From NCBI GenBank assembly GCA_022376515.1, contig WTXI01000194.1, forward strand, positions 1 to 64,000: DNA of 64,000 bases. Reading direction: 5' to 3'. Positions within the stretch are counted from its first letter, which is position 1, and every line of letters begins with the position of its first letter. The translations under genes were made by a program, and so were the position numbers. The notes below the pieces were generated by a model. The model ran no database searches and was not told the origin of the DNA. It saw only the letters and a list, made by a program, of their open reading frames with translations. Source of the DNA: Lactifluus volemus (Eukaryota > Basidiomycota > Agaricomycetes > Russulales > Russulaceae). Positions 35,201-46,574 of this stretch are shown here, in pieces.

Positions 35201-38200
35201 AGATAGCGGGCGCCCGCGTGGCGTGCCAGGCGAGGACGGCGCAGACGGTGATACGAGTTCGATAGCTGCGGGCCTGCACACGCTGCCGAGTACTTCAAAA
35301 ATGGTTTCCCAACCAACAAGGAGGGTGTGGCCCGAGGCTTGCAGAATCTGGTGCAGCGTATCAAGGCCCATGCGACGCAATTCCATGCTCGTGCTCGAGG
35401 TGGACCCAGGGAAGGCACCATCAAGCATCACTTGCTGAGCGAGGACATCGAGTACGCGGCGTTGTACTACCGCCTGGAGATCGCTGGGGGCTGCCGCGAG
35501 GTGGCGCGGGACGATGGCGAGTATATCGTCTAGGGTGCGAGCGGCCTGCAAGCGGATAGGTTGCGGTGCCGCTGGGTGGCGGAGAACAAAAAGGAGATGC
35601 GAGGTGATGGCATCCCATGCGACGTCAGAGGAGCGGTACACAAGACGCTGCATGTTGAGTGCAGAAACGCCACCCAGACGCGCGATCCCAAAGTCGCCAG
35701 TACGCTGCTCGTCCAGTTCTTCATTAGGGGAGGGGGAAAGGAGGGCACAAAAACACGCACCAGCGTCCGCGGAATATGGATCCCGCTTACCCTCCTCCTG
35801 CTAAACCGATCCGAGCGAGGAGTCGCGAGGCTCGTCGCGCTCGTGCTCGCGCTCGGAATATCATCCTCCGCCTCCAAAATGCCCTCACCACCAACGGCAG
35901 CAACATCGGCGCCACTCTGCATCCTTACCATCTCCAAACTTAACTTGCACAACGCACCGACAAAATCGTGGAACGCAGAGTCGTCTAGCATGACACTTGC
36001 ATCGAACAGTCGCTGAATCGCGGCTTGCACACTCTCGGAATCCACATCGGCGAGAAGCGGGTGCGCGGCCTGTTGTCTCTGTTGCTGGTGCTGTTGTCCC
36101 GTCCCCGCTTGTCCTTCAGCTTGCGCTTGCGCCGCCGCCGCAGCGGCAGACGACAGCATACGCTTGGTCGATGTACCAGCAGGAGCGGCCAAGCTCATGT
36201 GAGAAGGGGTGGATGGGGCCGTACCGCGAGTGGTAAGTACGTAATCCGCGTTCTGCAGCGCCTCGAGTAATGCGAACCAGCTGGGGCCCAGAGTACCCGC
36301 GAGGAACATGGCAGCCGCCACAAGCGCGCGAAGGCACGCTAGATTGCGCGTGCTGAGCCCCGGCGGCTGCGGTGGTCCGCCTGCGCCGGCGAGGCCCAAA
36401 GTCAGGCCTTCGAACGAAACCGGCGAACGGGGCGTCGGCGTTTGTGATGGTTCATCGAGCGCCGCGACGACGCGTGGGGGCAGCGCAGCTTTGGCGAGTG
36501 CAGTGAGGAATGCGTCGCGCGGCGTGGGTAGAGCGAGACACCCCGCGGCCCTGGCGAGAGCCTGTAGCGCGCCGAGCAGGTCTCCGAACAGTGGGTCGGA
36601 GAGGTTCGTGTTGAGAAGAAAAGAGAGTGCGGCGAGCAGCGCAGGCCATCCTGCATTTAACATTTCGCGCACAGTCAGCAAACCTGTGCGTGCAGTTTCG
36701 GTGGAAGGAAGCGTCGAGGGGTCCAGCGGGCCGGGTGCACGCATGGGCTCAGTCGAGCCTGCCGGGGGCTTCTGGGCTGCGAGAGTGTTGTAGAGCGGTA
36801 TAGAATAACCCGCGAGGCCGTCAGAGAGGGAGACGAGGGATTGCACGCCAAGTAGGTATATATATGCCTCAGGTATGGGTGGCGCATCCGCCTTGTCGAG
36901 TTGATCAATGCTAGAAATGACAATGAGCCAAATAAGCTGTTGGCGAAACGTGAGGGAACACACCATTGCACCTTCATTGCAGCAGTCTGTACGCTCAGAC
37001 CGGCCTCAGCTCCCATCATCCCGACTACATTCGACATTGTCGCACTGGCTGCAGTTGCCACCATCCCGGCAACGCTGTCCAGGCTGTGATGCGGTAGTGT
37101 ATCACTTGAGGGTATGCCAACCCCTTGCATTTGCGTCGAGACGCCGAGAAGAGAGGGGCGTGAGGTGACAAGCCGTTGGAGTGCGGAGATGAGGTGAGTG
37201 AAGACGCGTGCGCTACCAGCGCTGCCCGTATCGGCATCGACATCGAGCGCATCGTAACGTTGCCAGACACTGCGCATGAACTCAGCATCGCCACAGAGCC
37301 TGCATGTACGTGTCAGGACAGATACTAAGAAGACTAGAGGAGAGATTGAGAGTCAAGACGGACCCACGCATGATCTCCATCGCAAGCACCCTCATCCACC
37401 CAGGCCGATTCTCTCCGGCTTCAGTCTCGCCGCTGACGAATTTGATGAGAAGGATGAGGAAAACCTCGGCCTCCATGGGGAGCTCGGCGGAGAATTGCTT
37501 GAGAAGGAGAAAGACAACGCGCGTGCCGCGTAGTGTGAGAGGAAAGGCTGAGCGCTCAGAGAGTGTTTTGAGGAGCAACGGGCAGAGGTGGTGTTGTAGT
37601 AGGAGCAAGAGCTCGGAACGCTACGCATATGTATTTATGAGACTGACATGAATGATCTAAGCTGAAGGCACGCGCCTTGCGGAACAGATCATGATAGTTG
37701 GTGAGTACGCTCTCTATGAGCTCGAGTGCGAAGGTCTTGTGGAGGTGGTCGAGTTGCAAGAACTGCGGCTGCTCGCCATTTCCCAGCAAGCACAAATCCT
37801 CGAAGATGGCGAATGCATCACGTGCGGCAGGGCCAAGGGTTTGAGTGTTTCCGTCTGGAAGAGTAATTGATTCGAGCTCGTTGGCGAGCAATAATCGACG
37901 ATCTTCCTCAACAACCTTGTCCATTACGAACATGACTAGTTGACGTAGTGTCGCCGCCGCTGTGGACGACACGACAACCGTCCTAGACTCATGTAACTTG
38001 AAGCACAGAAGTAGAGCCTGGGAATAACATATTTCCGTGCGCTAGCCAAGCACGGAGAATCAGAGAGCACGTACGTCTGCGAGTAACCTTCCGTGTATAG
38101 TGGGGAAATTGGTGATAAGCGAGAGAAGCGTCTGAAGAATCTTCAGCTGAATGTCGACGCCCTGCGACATGCAGTCGTTCATAGTCTGGATAATAGGTGG

Positions 38201-38706
38201 GATAGTGGAGAGGGAAACTGCACGGAGAGTAATAAGGCGCTGGAGGGAGCCGAGGGCTATCGTGATCACTTTGGCGTTTTTCGTAGCGCAACCCATGAAG
38301 ACAGGGCGAAGGAGGTCGTCTGTGTGCCAGCCATCTGTTGTAATGAAAGGGAAGAAGGAAATTGTTAGTCTCGAATACGCTCGTTGAGAGGGGGTTATGC
38401 GAAGACGCAACGCGCAGACCGTCCCACATGACAGGCGAATCAAACGCACCAGAAGCTAAATTGGAAGTTAATTGCTCTGGAGAGGATCTCAAAAGAGCTA
38501 GGGACTTTTCTGCGGCCTCGAGGAGACAGGGACTATCGGTGACAGATAAAAAGGAGAGATCTTAAAAGCTCACCTCGCGGACCTCTGGGTGCTTCCTCCT
38601 TGTCTCGCTAGCGAGAGACTTGAAATTTTCAGGTAGGAGTATGTCAAAGGGCAAATAAAGAACGACTTACCTGAAGCTCAGTAACCAGGAAAGCGAGGGA
38701 AGTCAT
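32236..38706 (-). CDS. MON2: MON2 homologue, Golgi/endosome trafficking scaffold
   Basis: MON2 is a large scaffold related to the non-catalytic parts of the BIG/Sec7 Arf-GEFs and works at the trans-Golgi and endosomes. My 16-exon model on the minus strand runs 38706-38671, 38618-38574, 38516-38450, 38334-38075, 38017-37676, 37620-37364, 37299-36964, 36910-35791, 35707-34168, 34112-34048, 33991-33538, 33481-33406, 33353-32989, 32928-32805, 32750-32632 and 32567-32236. It totals 5538 nt and 1845 residues, with every phase consistent. The DCB-like start reads LASETRRKHPEVRE. HUS-like and HDS-like repeats follow (TMNDCMSQGVDIQLKILQTL, RPVFMGCATKNAKV, WDAITSHLLFVLRHPAAPQP). The conserved end is DARVLAQECLKEIG. 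A Gln/Ala-rich insert follows KRMLSS. Two introns appear to use GC donors (37675-37674 and 32804-32803). For the second, an in-frame GT donor 9 nt earlier in transcription order is also possible. Confidence 0.93.
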
Positions 38707-38762
38707 TGTTAGTTTGCAATTTGAAGCGCCCAGGCTACGTCGCGGTCACGGTGACACGCGAC

Positions 38763-39298
38763 TTATGTCACCAGACGCACCGATGACACAGGTCGAGTCG
38801 GCACCTTGACCGCGATATGCGGCCTCGAATAGATCTGTAAGCGTGCACAAATCTCGTCCAGCTCGAAAACGATCCGACTCGATGTGGTCTGTTGCAGAGC
38901 AGAAAGTTGTTTATAATGCATGCTCTTGGTCTTTAGGAACGGCGCTGACTCATTTCCATAAGTACATGCCCGGTCCTTCTTGCGCGAGCTCACCGACGTT
39001 TCATCGTGAATGCAGACGAAGGGTCTTTACTGCGCGAGCTCTTATCCTATCCTCATGGGCAGAAGCCTTGCGTGGTCCCATTTTTAAGAGACGACCTCAA
39101 AATCGTCGCCCAAGATGGTAAACTCGTCCTTCGCCATTTTTCTGAGCGCCATGTCTCAATGAATGACAGAGGTGGAACGACACCATATCATTCATGGATA
39201 GTACGGCTATTTAACACCTCACAAGCGATGCTGCCAGGATGCGCACACGCTGCACAACTTCGAAACATTCGCGCGATTCCTGGCTATCTGTTGCTATT
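38763..39298 (+). pseudogene. Decayed copy of the unknown gene at 46575-47144
   Basis: The DNA from caccagacgcaccg to gcacacgctgcacaa aligns with 46523-46985. The shared coding core reads KPCVVPFL.DDLKIVAQDGK. The frame is interrupted several times here. The alignment stops at the transposon starting at 39300 and resumes beyond it at 40620-40683 (gtggatctgacgag, taaaccct). Confidence 0.7.
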
Positions 39299-39299
39299 A

Positions 39300-40619
39300 T
39301 GTCGGAAAAATCCCAAAACACCAATGTGGGCCGATATAAGCATATCTCCGGGGATAAGCCGGTCAGCTGAAGGGGTACTCTATCAGCTGCGACGATGTTT
39401 AATAACTGTGATCAGTTGAAGAGTAAAATGAGACTATCATATCAGCAGGATCAGTGGTTATCCAACTTATCAAACTAATCAGTGGTTATCTGCGTGACCA
39501 AGCTAGCAAGGTATGCAGCACCGGCGTATGCTTGGCCAGCTGTTGTCCATTATAATTCTTTGCCACTCTTATATCACGGTACTAGTAACAATACTTGCAT
39601 TGACACTATCTAATACATGCATGCTAACAGAAGGGAGTGCAAAGAGAAGAATGCTAGTTGGCAGAGGTCTTTGGTGAAACAACTGATGAGGGAGTGGCGA
39701 GAGAACGAGTTGCGGGAACATACTTGGATTCTCAGTGTGATGTGCTCCCACCGGCCAGGTGGATGAGGTGTCCTGTGATATGCGAGACAAGGAGCTGGTC
39801 CAAGTAACAGGTTTTGCAGTCAAGTCGAGCACCTCTTTGCATGAGCCTCACCTCGCATTCAACTGTGAAACTGTATGCAGGAAAAAATCGAGAGGGGAGT
39901 AAGAAATGAGCACAGGGAAACATGTTTTTGTAAAACAAACGCACCTGGGTAGATGTAGAGCAAGGAGCCCAGAGAGTGAGATGGGACGACGGCAACTCAT
40001 TACAGAAATTGCTCACTCTTTTAAGGTTTTTTCTTTTCAGGGGGCCGCTCATTGAATTGTGTTATACCATTGGAATCCGAGTAGTTGGCTAGGTTCCAAA
40101 TGCCGCTCCGACATGTGGAGTGCACTGGCACCGGAACATACCCACATTGTTTAGCGAGGTTCACATGATGAAAATTCTTGTGTTGCGGACTCTGAATTGT
40201 GACACTCTTGAATCCATAGATGACAGGTCAGACATCAAATTGGTAGATGAGATGTGAAAACAGGAGGATGGGGAGCGGCGGTGTCAATTGAAATTGAGGT
40301 CAGCGGTGACAGTGAGCAATGGGAACGGCAATCTGGCGATTCCACTAAACACTAGAACGAAACAGGTAAACTGTGTCCAGCTTGGGCTGAGATACTGTAT
40401 GTGAGGCAGTGCTGCAGCAGCATTGCAGGGCAATGAGCAGATTACAAGGCCACCCTCGGCAAACCAAAATTGGCATAGATCAATAACAGTACTAATAAGT
40501 GATTTTAGAGATTAGCGTGGGTTACATGACCTGATATGTTTGCTCGCAGAGACTGATCAGCGCTTATAAGTCCATCAGTTGCCGCAAGAACTGATATGCT
40601 AATTGGCGTTTTTCCGACA
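39300..40619. mobile_element. 1.32-kb TIR element with TA target duplication
   Basis: The left end reads TGTCGGAAAAA and the right end is its inverse, TTTTTCCGACA. TA lies on both sides (39298-39299 and 40620-40621). A subterminal motif agcatatc recurs near both ends, and a 13-bp direct repeat atcagtggttatc occurs at 39450 and 39478. The homologous sequence near 47055-47072 has no insert. Minus-strand frames inside (39732-40052, 39569-39832) show no transposase motif. This looks like a non-autonomous DNA transposon. The superfamily is not settled. Confidence 0.75.
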
Positions 40620-40683
40620 TATCACGTGGATCTGACGAGATCATTTCTAAACCCTGTAATCACACTGTATAGAGCTACCTCTG

Positions 40684-40803
40684 CCTATTGAAATAAAAAT
40701 AAATGGGGATCATGTACTGTAGCCCAATTTGATCCATGCACAAACTTTGAAAGGTCAAGCCTGGTCTCATGTAGGCCTCCAACCGGACCAACCCAGACAG
40801 TGC
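40684..40803 (-). pseudogene. 3'-terminal relic of a fifth NLR copy
   Basis: These 120 bp match the last exon end of NLR copy 4 (47157-47275). On the minus strand they read STVWVGPVGGLHETRLD, LSKFVHGSNWATVHDPH and a short tail. The rest of the WD40 exon is missing beyond 40803, where unrelated sequence starts. Because the copied block also includes the 3' neighbour of copy 4 (38763-39298), it is a truncated segmental duplicate. Confidence 0.8.
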
Positions 40804-42557
40804 TAGGTCTAGTCACGTGGAAGACCTTCGGAAGTCGCCATCGTCCTCGACCGACCCGATAACCATCTCCCTCGGGTTGGCTATGACGAGGTCAGCACAT
40901 CTGCCCGTGCCGACTACGTCGGTTTTTTTCAGGCGAGCCGTGGGTTGCACATAGCTACGTTGACGCTGTGGTGGAACGCATGTACTTCCAAAACGGTGCG
41001 CTAGAGGCTCTCCTAGCATTGCTAGAGATGACGCACCGGCCGCGCGGAGAGGCGGTGCAACTCAAGGTATCGTTCAAGACGGGTCCGTGCAGGCAGTTCA
41101 AGTGCATCGTTGAGGAAGGCACGTTCTATCTTCAACACTGGTAGCCATAAGTTCACTTACCTGTTTTTTTTTTTTTTTCAAATTAGTTGATTCAAAGCCT
41201 GGCACTCGGTGTCGACGTCTTGAAAGAATATGAATATCGATCTTTCACTGAAAGATATTCAGGCTGCATATCAGATGCTAGATGACTTCTGGGTCACGGA
41301 GTTGGAGAATTTGAACAAGGCAATAGACATAATGCACATTGACCATACCCGCGTCGAGAGGTGGTCAGGCTATAAAAGTGCCCTCGAAGAGAGCATATCA
41401 CATTTGAAGGTGGGCGTCCTTCGTTCTTTCTCTCTCCGTTCTCCGGACTGATTGCCGGCCCCAAGAGTATTAGGGCTATCTGTAGACGACGGAATAAAAG
41501 ATGCAGAGATGGATGTCAATACTCAGACACCCGCTGTGGGTGTATCTCCGGGCCCTACTCTTCGCCCAGAATACTGATATCCGGTTGTTTCAGGCTTCCG
41601 ATCTTGCTGCGATCGCAAAGCAACTCCATCCACATATGACCATCGTGGGTTCCTTGCTCTACACATGCGAGATGAGCTTTTCAGCGATTGCTTCAAAGTA
41701 TAGTATTGGGAGAAAGCCAACATGTGTTGAGAAATATCGGCCGTACGCCCAATACTAGAGAAACTGGTTACTTCCCAGACTGCTAGTAGAGAACTTGAGC
41801 CATGTGCCAGAAAAGGCACACCTTGCAGTTTGCTCCCTTCGGAATGCCATCGGTATGTGTCAGGGCGACTTTTACCCTATCCGGAACTTCAACCCACACA
41901 AGAGGGGCGGGTTGAACCGGGATTTCCACAGTAAAACCCGCTTTGCATTTCGGGCCTGAGGGCACCGACGACTTTTGTTTTTTTTAATCCGAATTTATAA
42001 AGCGCAGCACGATTACAAAAAACAAAGACGCGCCCGGCTACGTAGACCACGTGGGTCTGTGGTGGTAGAGTGTGGGCAGAGGGTGAGGTCACGTAACAGG
42101 TGAGTGTGGAGTGGGAGAGGTGTAGTGGAGGGGTGTGGGGCCTAGCCATGATCTTCCGGGGGGTGGGAAGCATCTTGCGCCACATACAGGTTTTGGAAGT
42201 CGCCGGCTATGACTCGGACCTCGGTGGAAGAGCTAGAAAAGGAACGTCAAAAATGGAAGAGATGCGACAAATTCTTTGAAAGCGAACTACGGTTGTGCCA
42301 AGTGCCTCTCTAGATGTCCCGGCCGAGAAACTCTTTTCTTTTTAAGGGCGATCGCTGTGACCCATTTAACCTCTCCGGGTGTCACTTTGGGCTGATTGTC
42401 CTGAGCCCTGCGCTTTGGAAACTACGGAAATCAAGTGGAACGTAATTCACAAATAGCAGATGCCCTGACTAGCCTTCCGAAGTCCGGAATACGGATAAAT
42501 AGCATCTCAACCTCATCCACACACTTCCCTTCGTCCTCTCTTCATTTCCTTACTAGT
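40804..42557. other. Mostly gene-free stretch
   Basis: Apart from the small frame at 41230-41451 I find nothing I can name. A 15-nt T run precedes that frame at 41164-41178. The part around 42.0-42.2 kb is GC- and purine-rich. The last 200 bp are the promoter region of the DUF6535 gene, with CT-rich sequence shortly before its ATG. Confidence 0.45.
41230..41451 (+). CDS. Small helical protein or exon, unknown
   Basis: A 73-residue frame starting MNIDLSLKDIQAAYQMLDD. It is acidic and amphipathic over its first 60 residues, compatible with a coiled coil or helical hairpin. A gtgggc donor-like site follows HLK at 41408. A later plus-strand stretch near 41470-41575 reads LSVDDGIKDAEMDVN, but I could not join the two in frame. 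It may be a short gene or a fragment. Confidence 0.3.
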   Translation: MNIDLSLKDIQAAYQMLDDFWVTELENLNKAIDIMHIDHTRVERWSGYKSALEESISHLKVGVLRSFSLRSPD

Positions 42558-44516
42558 ATGGATTCTACCAATAAGACCGACCAAGACGCGGAGAAAGGGA
42601 CCGTACCTGGAGCTGATGGTGAGTTGATTTGGGTTATTGATTGCTCATTCCCATACTAACACACTTGTGGCAGATCACTCAGACAGCCCTGATCCTTCTT
42701 CGAAGATGTGGGCTCTTTGTATCTTGCAAGCCAACGAGCATGATACTGCCATGGTTAAGGGCTGGAAGGCTGATATGGACGGAATCCTCATATATGTGAG
42801 TATGCTAAGATCGCTTTCAATGGCCCTCAGTTACCTGAACAAAACGGCGCTTAGACCGGTGTTTTCTCTGTGACAGTTGCCGCATTCGTCATCGAAAGCC
42901 TCAAGCTACTCCAACCTGATTCCAGCGCGGTTACCGCACAACTTCTTCGGCAAGCTACACAGCAACTTGCTGCAATCTCCAATGGCGTACACCTCGTCAC
43001 CCCTCCGACGACAGATGACACGTTTCGGCCCCCACGTTATGCCGTCCGTGTGAACATCCTGTGGTTCCTCAGCCTCTGTCTCGGTCTCTCCTGTGCCCTC
43101 CTCGCCACACTTGTGCAACAGTGGGCTCGCAGATACCTCAGACTCGCTCACATCGATACAACGCCAATGCGTTGCGTCCGGACTCGCACTTACCTCTTCG
43201 ATGGCATGAAGACGTTTCGTACCCGCTGGATGGTCGAGAACATCTCGCTCCTGATGCACGCAGCAATCTTCCTTTTCTTTGCTGGCCTCGTCGAGTTCCT
43301 TTTCGCCATCAATCACGAAGTTGCAACTGTCATCTTTGTGACTGTCTGCACCTTCGGCGCTGTATACATTTCCCTCACCGCAGTCCCCGTGCTTTGCTAT
43401 CAATGTCCTTACCAGACACCACTAACCTCGTTGATTTGGTACACGGGACAGTACCTCAGTATCGGTGCCCTGTGGTTATTTTCGTATTCCAAGAGGATTA
43501 AGGCCACGATTCAGCCACTCCGGGACAATGTACGCAATGGATATTACAACCATCAGGTGGACATAGCGAAGGACCATGAGGATCTGCAAATCGATGAAAA
43601 TGCTCTCAAGTCGGCGCTCACCTCGTGTAGCGACGATAGTCAATTAGAAACCTTTGTGGATGCAATCCCTGGTTATTTGCGAGGTGGCAAGAAATCTTAC
43701 CGTATTCAAAATATCAAATCTCTACTTAACAAGCCAATGAACGATCCGCACGATCCGCAACTCTCCCCCCATCTTGACCTGCTCTTGACTTCTTGCGTCG
43801 ATGCCGACATAGGGATGGACAAAGGATTACGGCGGCAGCGCGCGATCACCTGCGCGCGTGCGATCGGGGAAATCTCAAAGGCATCAGCAGACCTGACGAC
43901 GTACTTGCCTGTAGCTACCTGCCGGAAGCTGAGGCACCTGTCGGGAGATCACGATCCCGCAATTGCGTTGGAAGCGTTGAACGCCCTCGCGATCGCAGAA
44001 CACGCGCTCCTTGCACGATTTGACGGTAAAAAGGACCTCGACAGGCACAAAGAAGCTTCTCAAGTACTGAATGCCATAGTTGGCGAGCGGCAGCATCATC
44101 ACCATCATGGACCTGGCGACAGGCGGCTCCTCATCGTGACAGATTTCATATCGAGCCTCATTCCGCTTATGGAGAAGCTGTCTTATGAGGATCTTGAGGC
44201 CATCCGGAAGACCCTTGAAAGACTTTGCGATGCGTTGGACCGGGAAGAGTTCTCACTTGAAGCGCAACGTAAGTTCGCCGAAAAATTGGCTGAAATGATG
44301 AGAGGTGAAGCTGAGGTGAAGCCAGAAGGTACGCTTTGGATTGAATCCGATTCGGTTTGAGTCTAAATTTAGGTCGCCTCCCCAGGTCAACAATTCTCCA
44401 GATTCCCGATATCCGCATGTCAGAAGACTGTCGAAAATGCCACATCAGAGTTGGTCAACGCTTTGGAGGTTGAGATCAAGGATCTGCTATCCAAGACTCG
44501 ATTTTCTTTCAAATGA
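42558..44516 (+). CDS. DUF6535 membrane protein
   Basis: A member of the DUF6535 family, abundant in Agaricomycetes and without known function. Exons are 42558-42618, 42674-42795 and 42855 onward. The signature WALCILQANEHDTAMVKGWK and DMDGILIYTGVFSVTVAAF opens the domain. Four hydrophobic segments follow: VFSVTVAAFVIESLKLL, ILWFLSLCLGLSCALLATLV, LLMHAAIFLFFAGLVEFLF and VIFVTVCTFGAVYISL. QQWARRYLRLAH is the usual cytosolic link. The C-terminal half is soluble, helical and contains a run of five histidines. The third exon can read to a stop at 44360. A spliced ending with an intron 44316-44423 and a stop at 44516 stays in phase and adds KTVENATSELVNALEVEIKD, so I prefer it. Confidence 0.8.
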
Positions 44517-44612
44517 TTCTTCTATACTCAGGCCGTAGTACAGAAGAGACTGAATTTATGTTTTATGTAAAGATTCCTTGTTGTCGTTATCAAGTACGTT
44601 CTATTGATCAAT

Positions 44613-45977
44613 TTACAGCCCCTTGCATAACGTTGGGCAGGTCCAAAAAAAAAAACACACACAGCGGAGCACTGCGGAGTGCTAATTTCAATCTCCGCAT
44701 TATTTGGTAATGTGAGTCATGTGACGCCCAGGTGCGAAGGAAAGACAACGCAGGGGAAGTAAGGAGCGTAGCGGTGTACTCGACGGTTTCGTGACTGTGT
44801 GGGTGGGTCGGGGAAGTGTATAGTAAAGTTTACAAGTACACTAATCAACATTTTCCGAGACGGGGAACTGTCCTGGATCCCAGATTTGTCTCGGGAGCAT
44901 GCAAGTACGTGTTGTCTTGATGAAGAGGCTCCGCTTTGCCCCCTTGGGCTGTGCTTAGAAGGATAGGCAGCGAGAGGTAGCGATCAACTGGATGGAGGAT
45001 ATCGTGATGGGCGTCATTGTAGAGCGGGCAGGCTACAATGACGTGTTCGACGGTTTGTGTGGGAGCCCCGCATGGGCAATTCATGGGAACGGAACTTGAC
45101 CGTGTACAAGCCGATGAGGGCATGGCCTGTGATGAGAAGACCGCCCTCTCGTGACCTTTTGATCCTTGGATCACTGGTGGTATCTTGCCGTTGGGTGGGG
45201 TAGGGAGGGCGATGTAGGTGTGAGAGCGGCGATCGTTGCTCAGCCAGCGGTCGGCCCATGTGTCGATTGCCGAGGCTTTGGCCTCACATCGTTGGTAGCT
45301 GATGGTGTGTGGTTCGCGGTGGTTGGGCGGGAGCGGGCGTGGGGCGATCGTGTCCGGTTTTGTGGGGCCCAGACTACCTGGATCTTGAGGTACCTGTGCA
45401 GGGAGAGGAGGTTGTCAGCCATCTGTCTGAACGAGAGCGAGAAGGGCTGGCCTGGGTGGGGCTAGGCTTGGTTATGCTAGATATCGTGGTGGGGTCCGGG
45501 GAGATGAGGAGGAGGTGGGTGACAGGGTGGTTAGTGAGTATAAGTTGAGCGGGTGAGATACCAGTGTCAAATGCCGCGGCTCGGTGTCGAGTGCTGCGAC
45601 AGTTGTCCCTAAGGGGCGTTCGGAATGGCGGAGTTCTCTGCCGTTTGCATAGCTACGGCGGCCGCGATACCAATGGGGGTGTTATCATCTCTGTCAGCGT
45701 TAGTGAGAGCACCACGGCAGAAAATCACCAGCTTCTGGTTGTCATTGGAGACCATTTCAGATTTGAGGAAGGTGACCCAGGCTTTGCGATCGTCACCGCG
45801 TCTGACTTGGGGGTCTTGGGCGAGTCTGTCATCCCACCAATGCAGGCACCACGTGCAACGACAACGGTCACGTTATCTCAAAGTTGATACGACGGAGATT
45901 GAAATTAGCACTCCGCAGTGCTCCGCTGTGTGTGTTTTTTTTTTCGGACCCGCCCAACGTTATGCAAGGGGCTGTAA
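44613..45977. mobile_element. 1.37-kb element with about 85-bp terminal inverted repeats
   Basis: The segment 44613-44697 is repeated inverted at 45893-45977 with only two or three differences. The outer end reads TTACAGCCCCTTGCATAACG. A run of A and CACACACAGCGGAGCACTGC follow. TA borders both outer ends, compatible with a Tc1/mariner or pogo-like target duplication. The interior holds a decayed LINE fragment and no transposase, so the element is non-autonomous or composite. It separates the intact DUF6535 gene from the DUF6535 fragment. Confidence 0.82.
44845..45430 (-). pseudogene. LINE reverse-transcriptase 3' end (RNase H and CCHC-like tail)
   Basis: Minus-strand pieces resemble the end of fungal non-LTR retrotransposon polyproteins. 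These are LITGHALIGLYTVKF and, in another frame, CPCGAPTQTVEHVIVACPLY, which is the C.CG...T.EH...CP motif typical after the RNase H domain. The pieces are separated by a frameshift, and upstream frames break up near 45.42 kb. It is a dead 5'-truncated fragment lying wholly inside the inverted-repeat element. Confidence 0.68.
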
Positions 45978-46189
45978 CGTGTCTCCAATAAACCGCCTGT
46001 GGCAGCGATTACATAATCTACTAGCTAAATTCGCCTTTATTAGCTCGGCCACTTTTCATGGATTCGAGCGTCGCTCGTGAGCCCGTCAATCAAGATGAGA
46101 AAAGGGGGACCGTAGTTAAGGGTGTGGATGTCCAAACCACATATCATTGCATTCCCTATCTAACCTATTCATCCGCTAGATCATCGAGA

Positions 46190-46530
46190 TGGCGATGACC
46201 CTTCTTTGAAGATGTCACTGTGGACTCTTTGTATCTCACAAACGGACAAGATTGATACTGAAATGGCCGAGCGGTGGAAGGCTGATATGGATGGAATCCT
46301 CTTATATGTGTGTATGGAAATTGTTAGCTGCGTTGGCACCACTCACCTTAGCAACACACTGTTTTTAGACGGGTATCTTCTCCGCTACCGTTGCCGCATT
46401 CCTTGTCGAAAGTTACAAGTTACTCAAGCCTGATCCTGGTGAGATATCCGCAAGAATCCATCTGCAGGCTACAAAGCAACTCGCTGCAATCTCCAACGGA
46501 ACGCGACTTAGAGCGGATTATGTCACCAGA
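46190..46530 (+). pseudogene. Truncated DUF6535 gene
   Basis: Two exons match the start of the DUF6535 gene at 42558. The first reads SLWTLCISQTDKIDTEMAER and WKADMDGILLY, followed by a gtgtgt donor. After a tag acceptor comes TGIFSATVAAFLVESYKLL and KQLAAISNGT. The similarity ends abruptly near 46510 and runs into the unknown gene that follows. The remaining transmembrane segments are absent. Confidence 0.75.
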
Positions 46531-46574
46531 CGCACCGACCGCCTCGGGGTCACTCGGAAATCGCGGTCCTCACC

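Noticed and set aside
34136..37651. Several plus-strand frames opposite MON2, some over 150 residues
   Set aside because: They are shadows of the GC-rich MON2 coding strand. The MON2 model explains the region fully.
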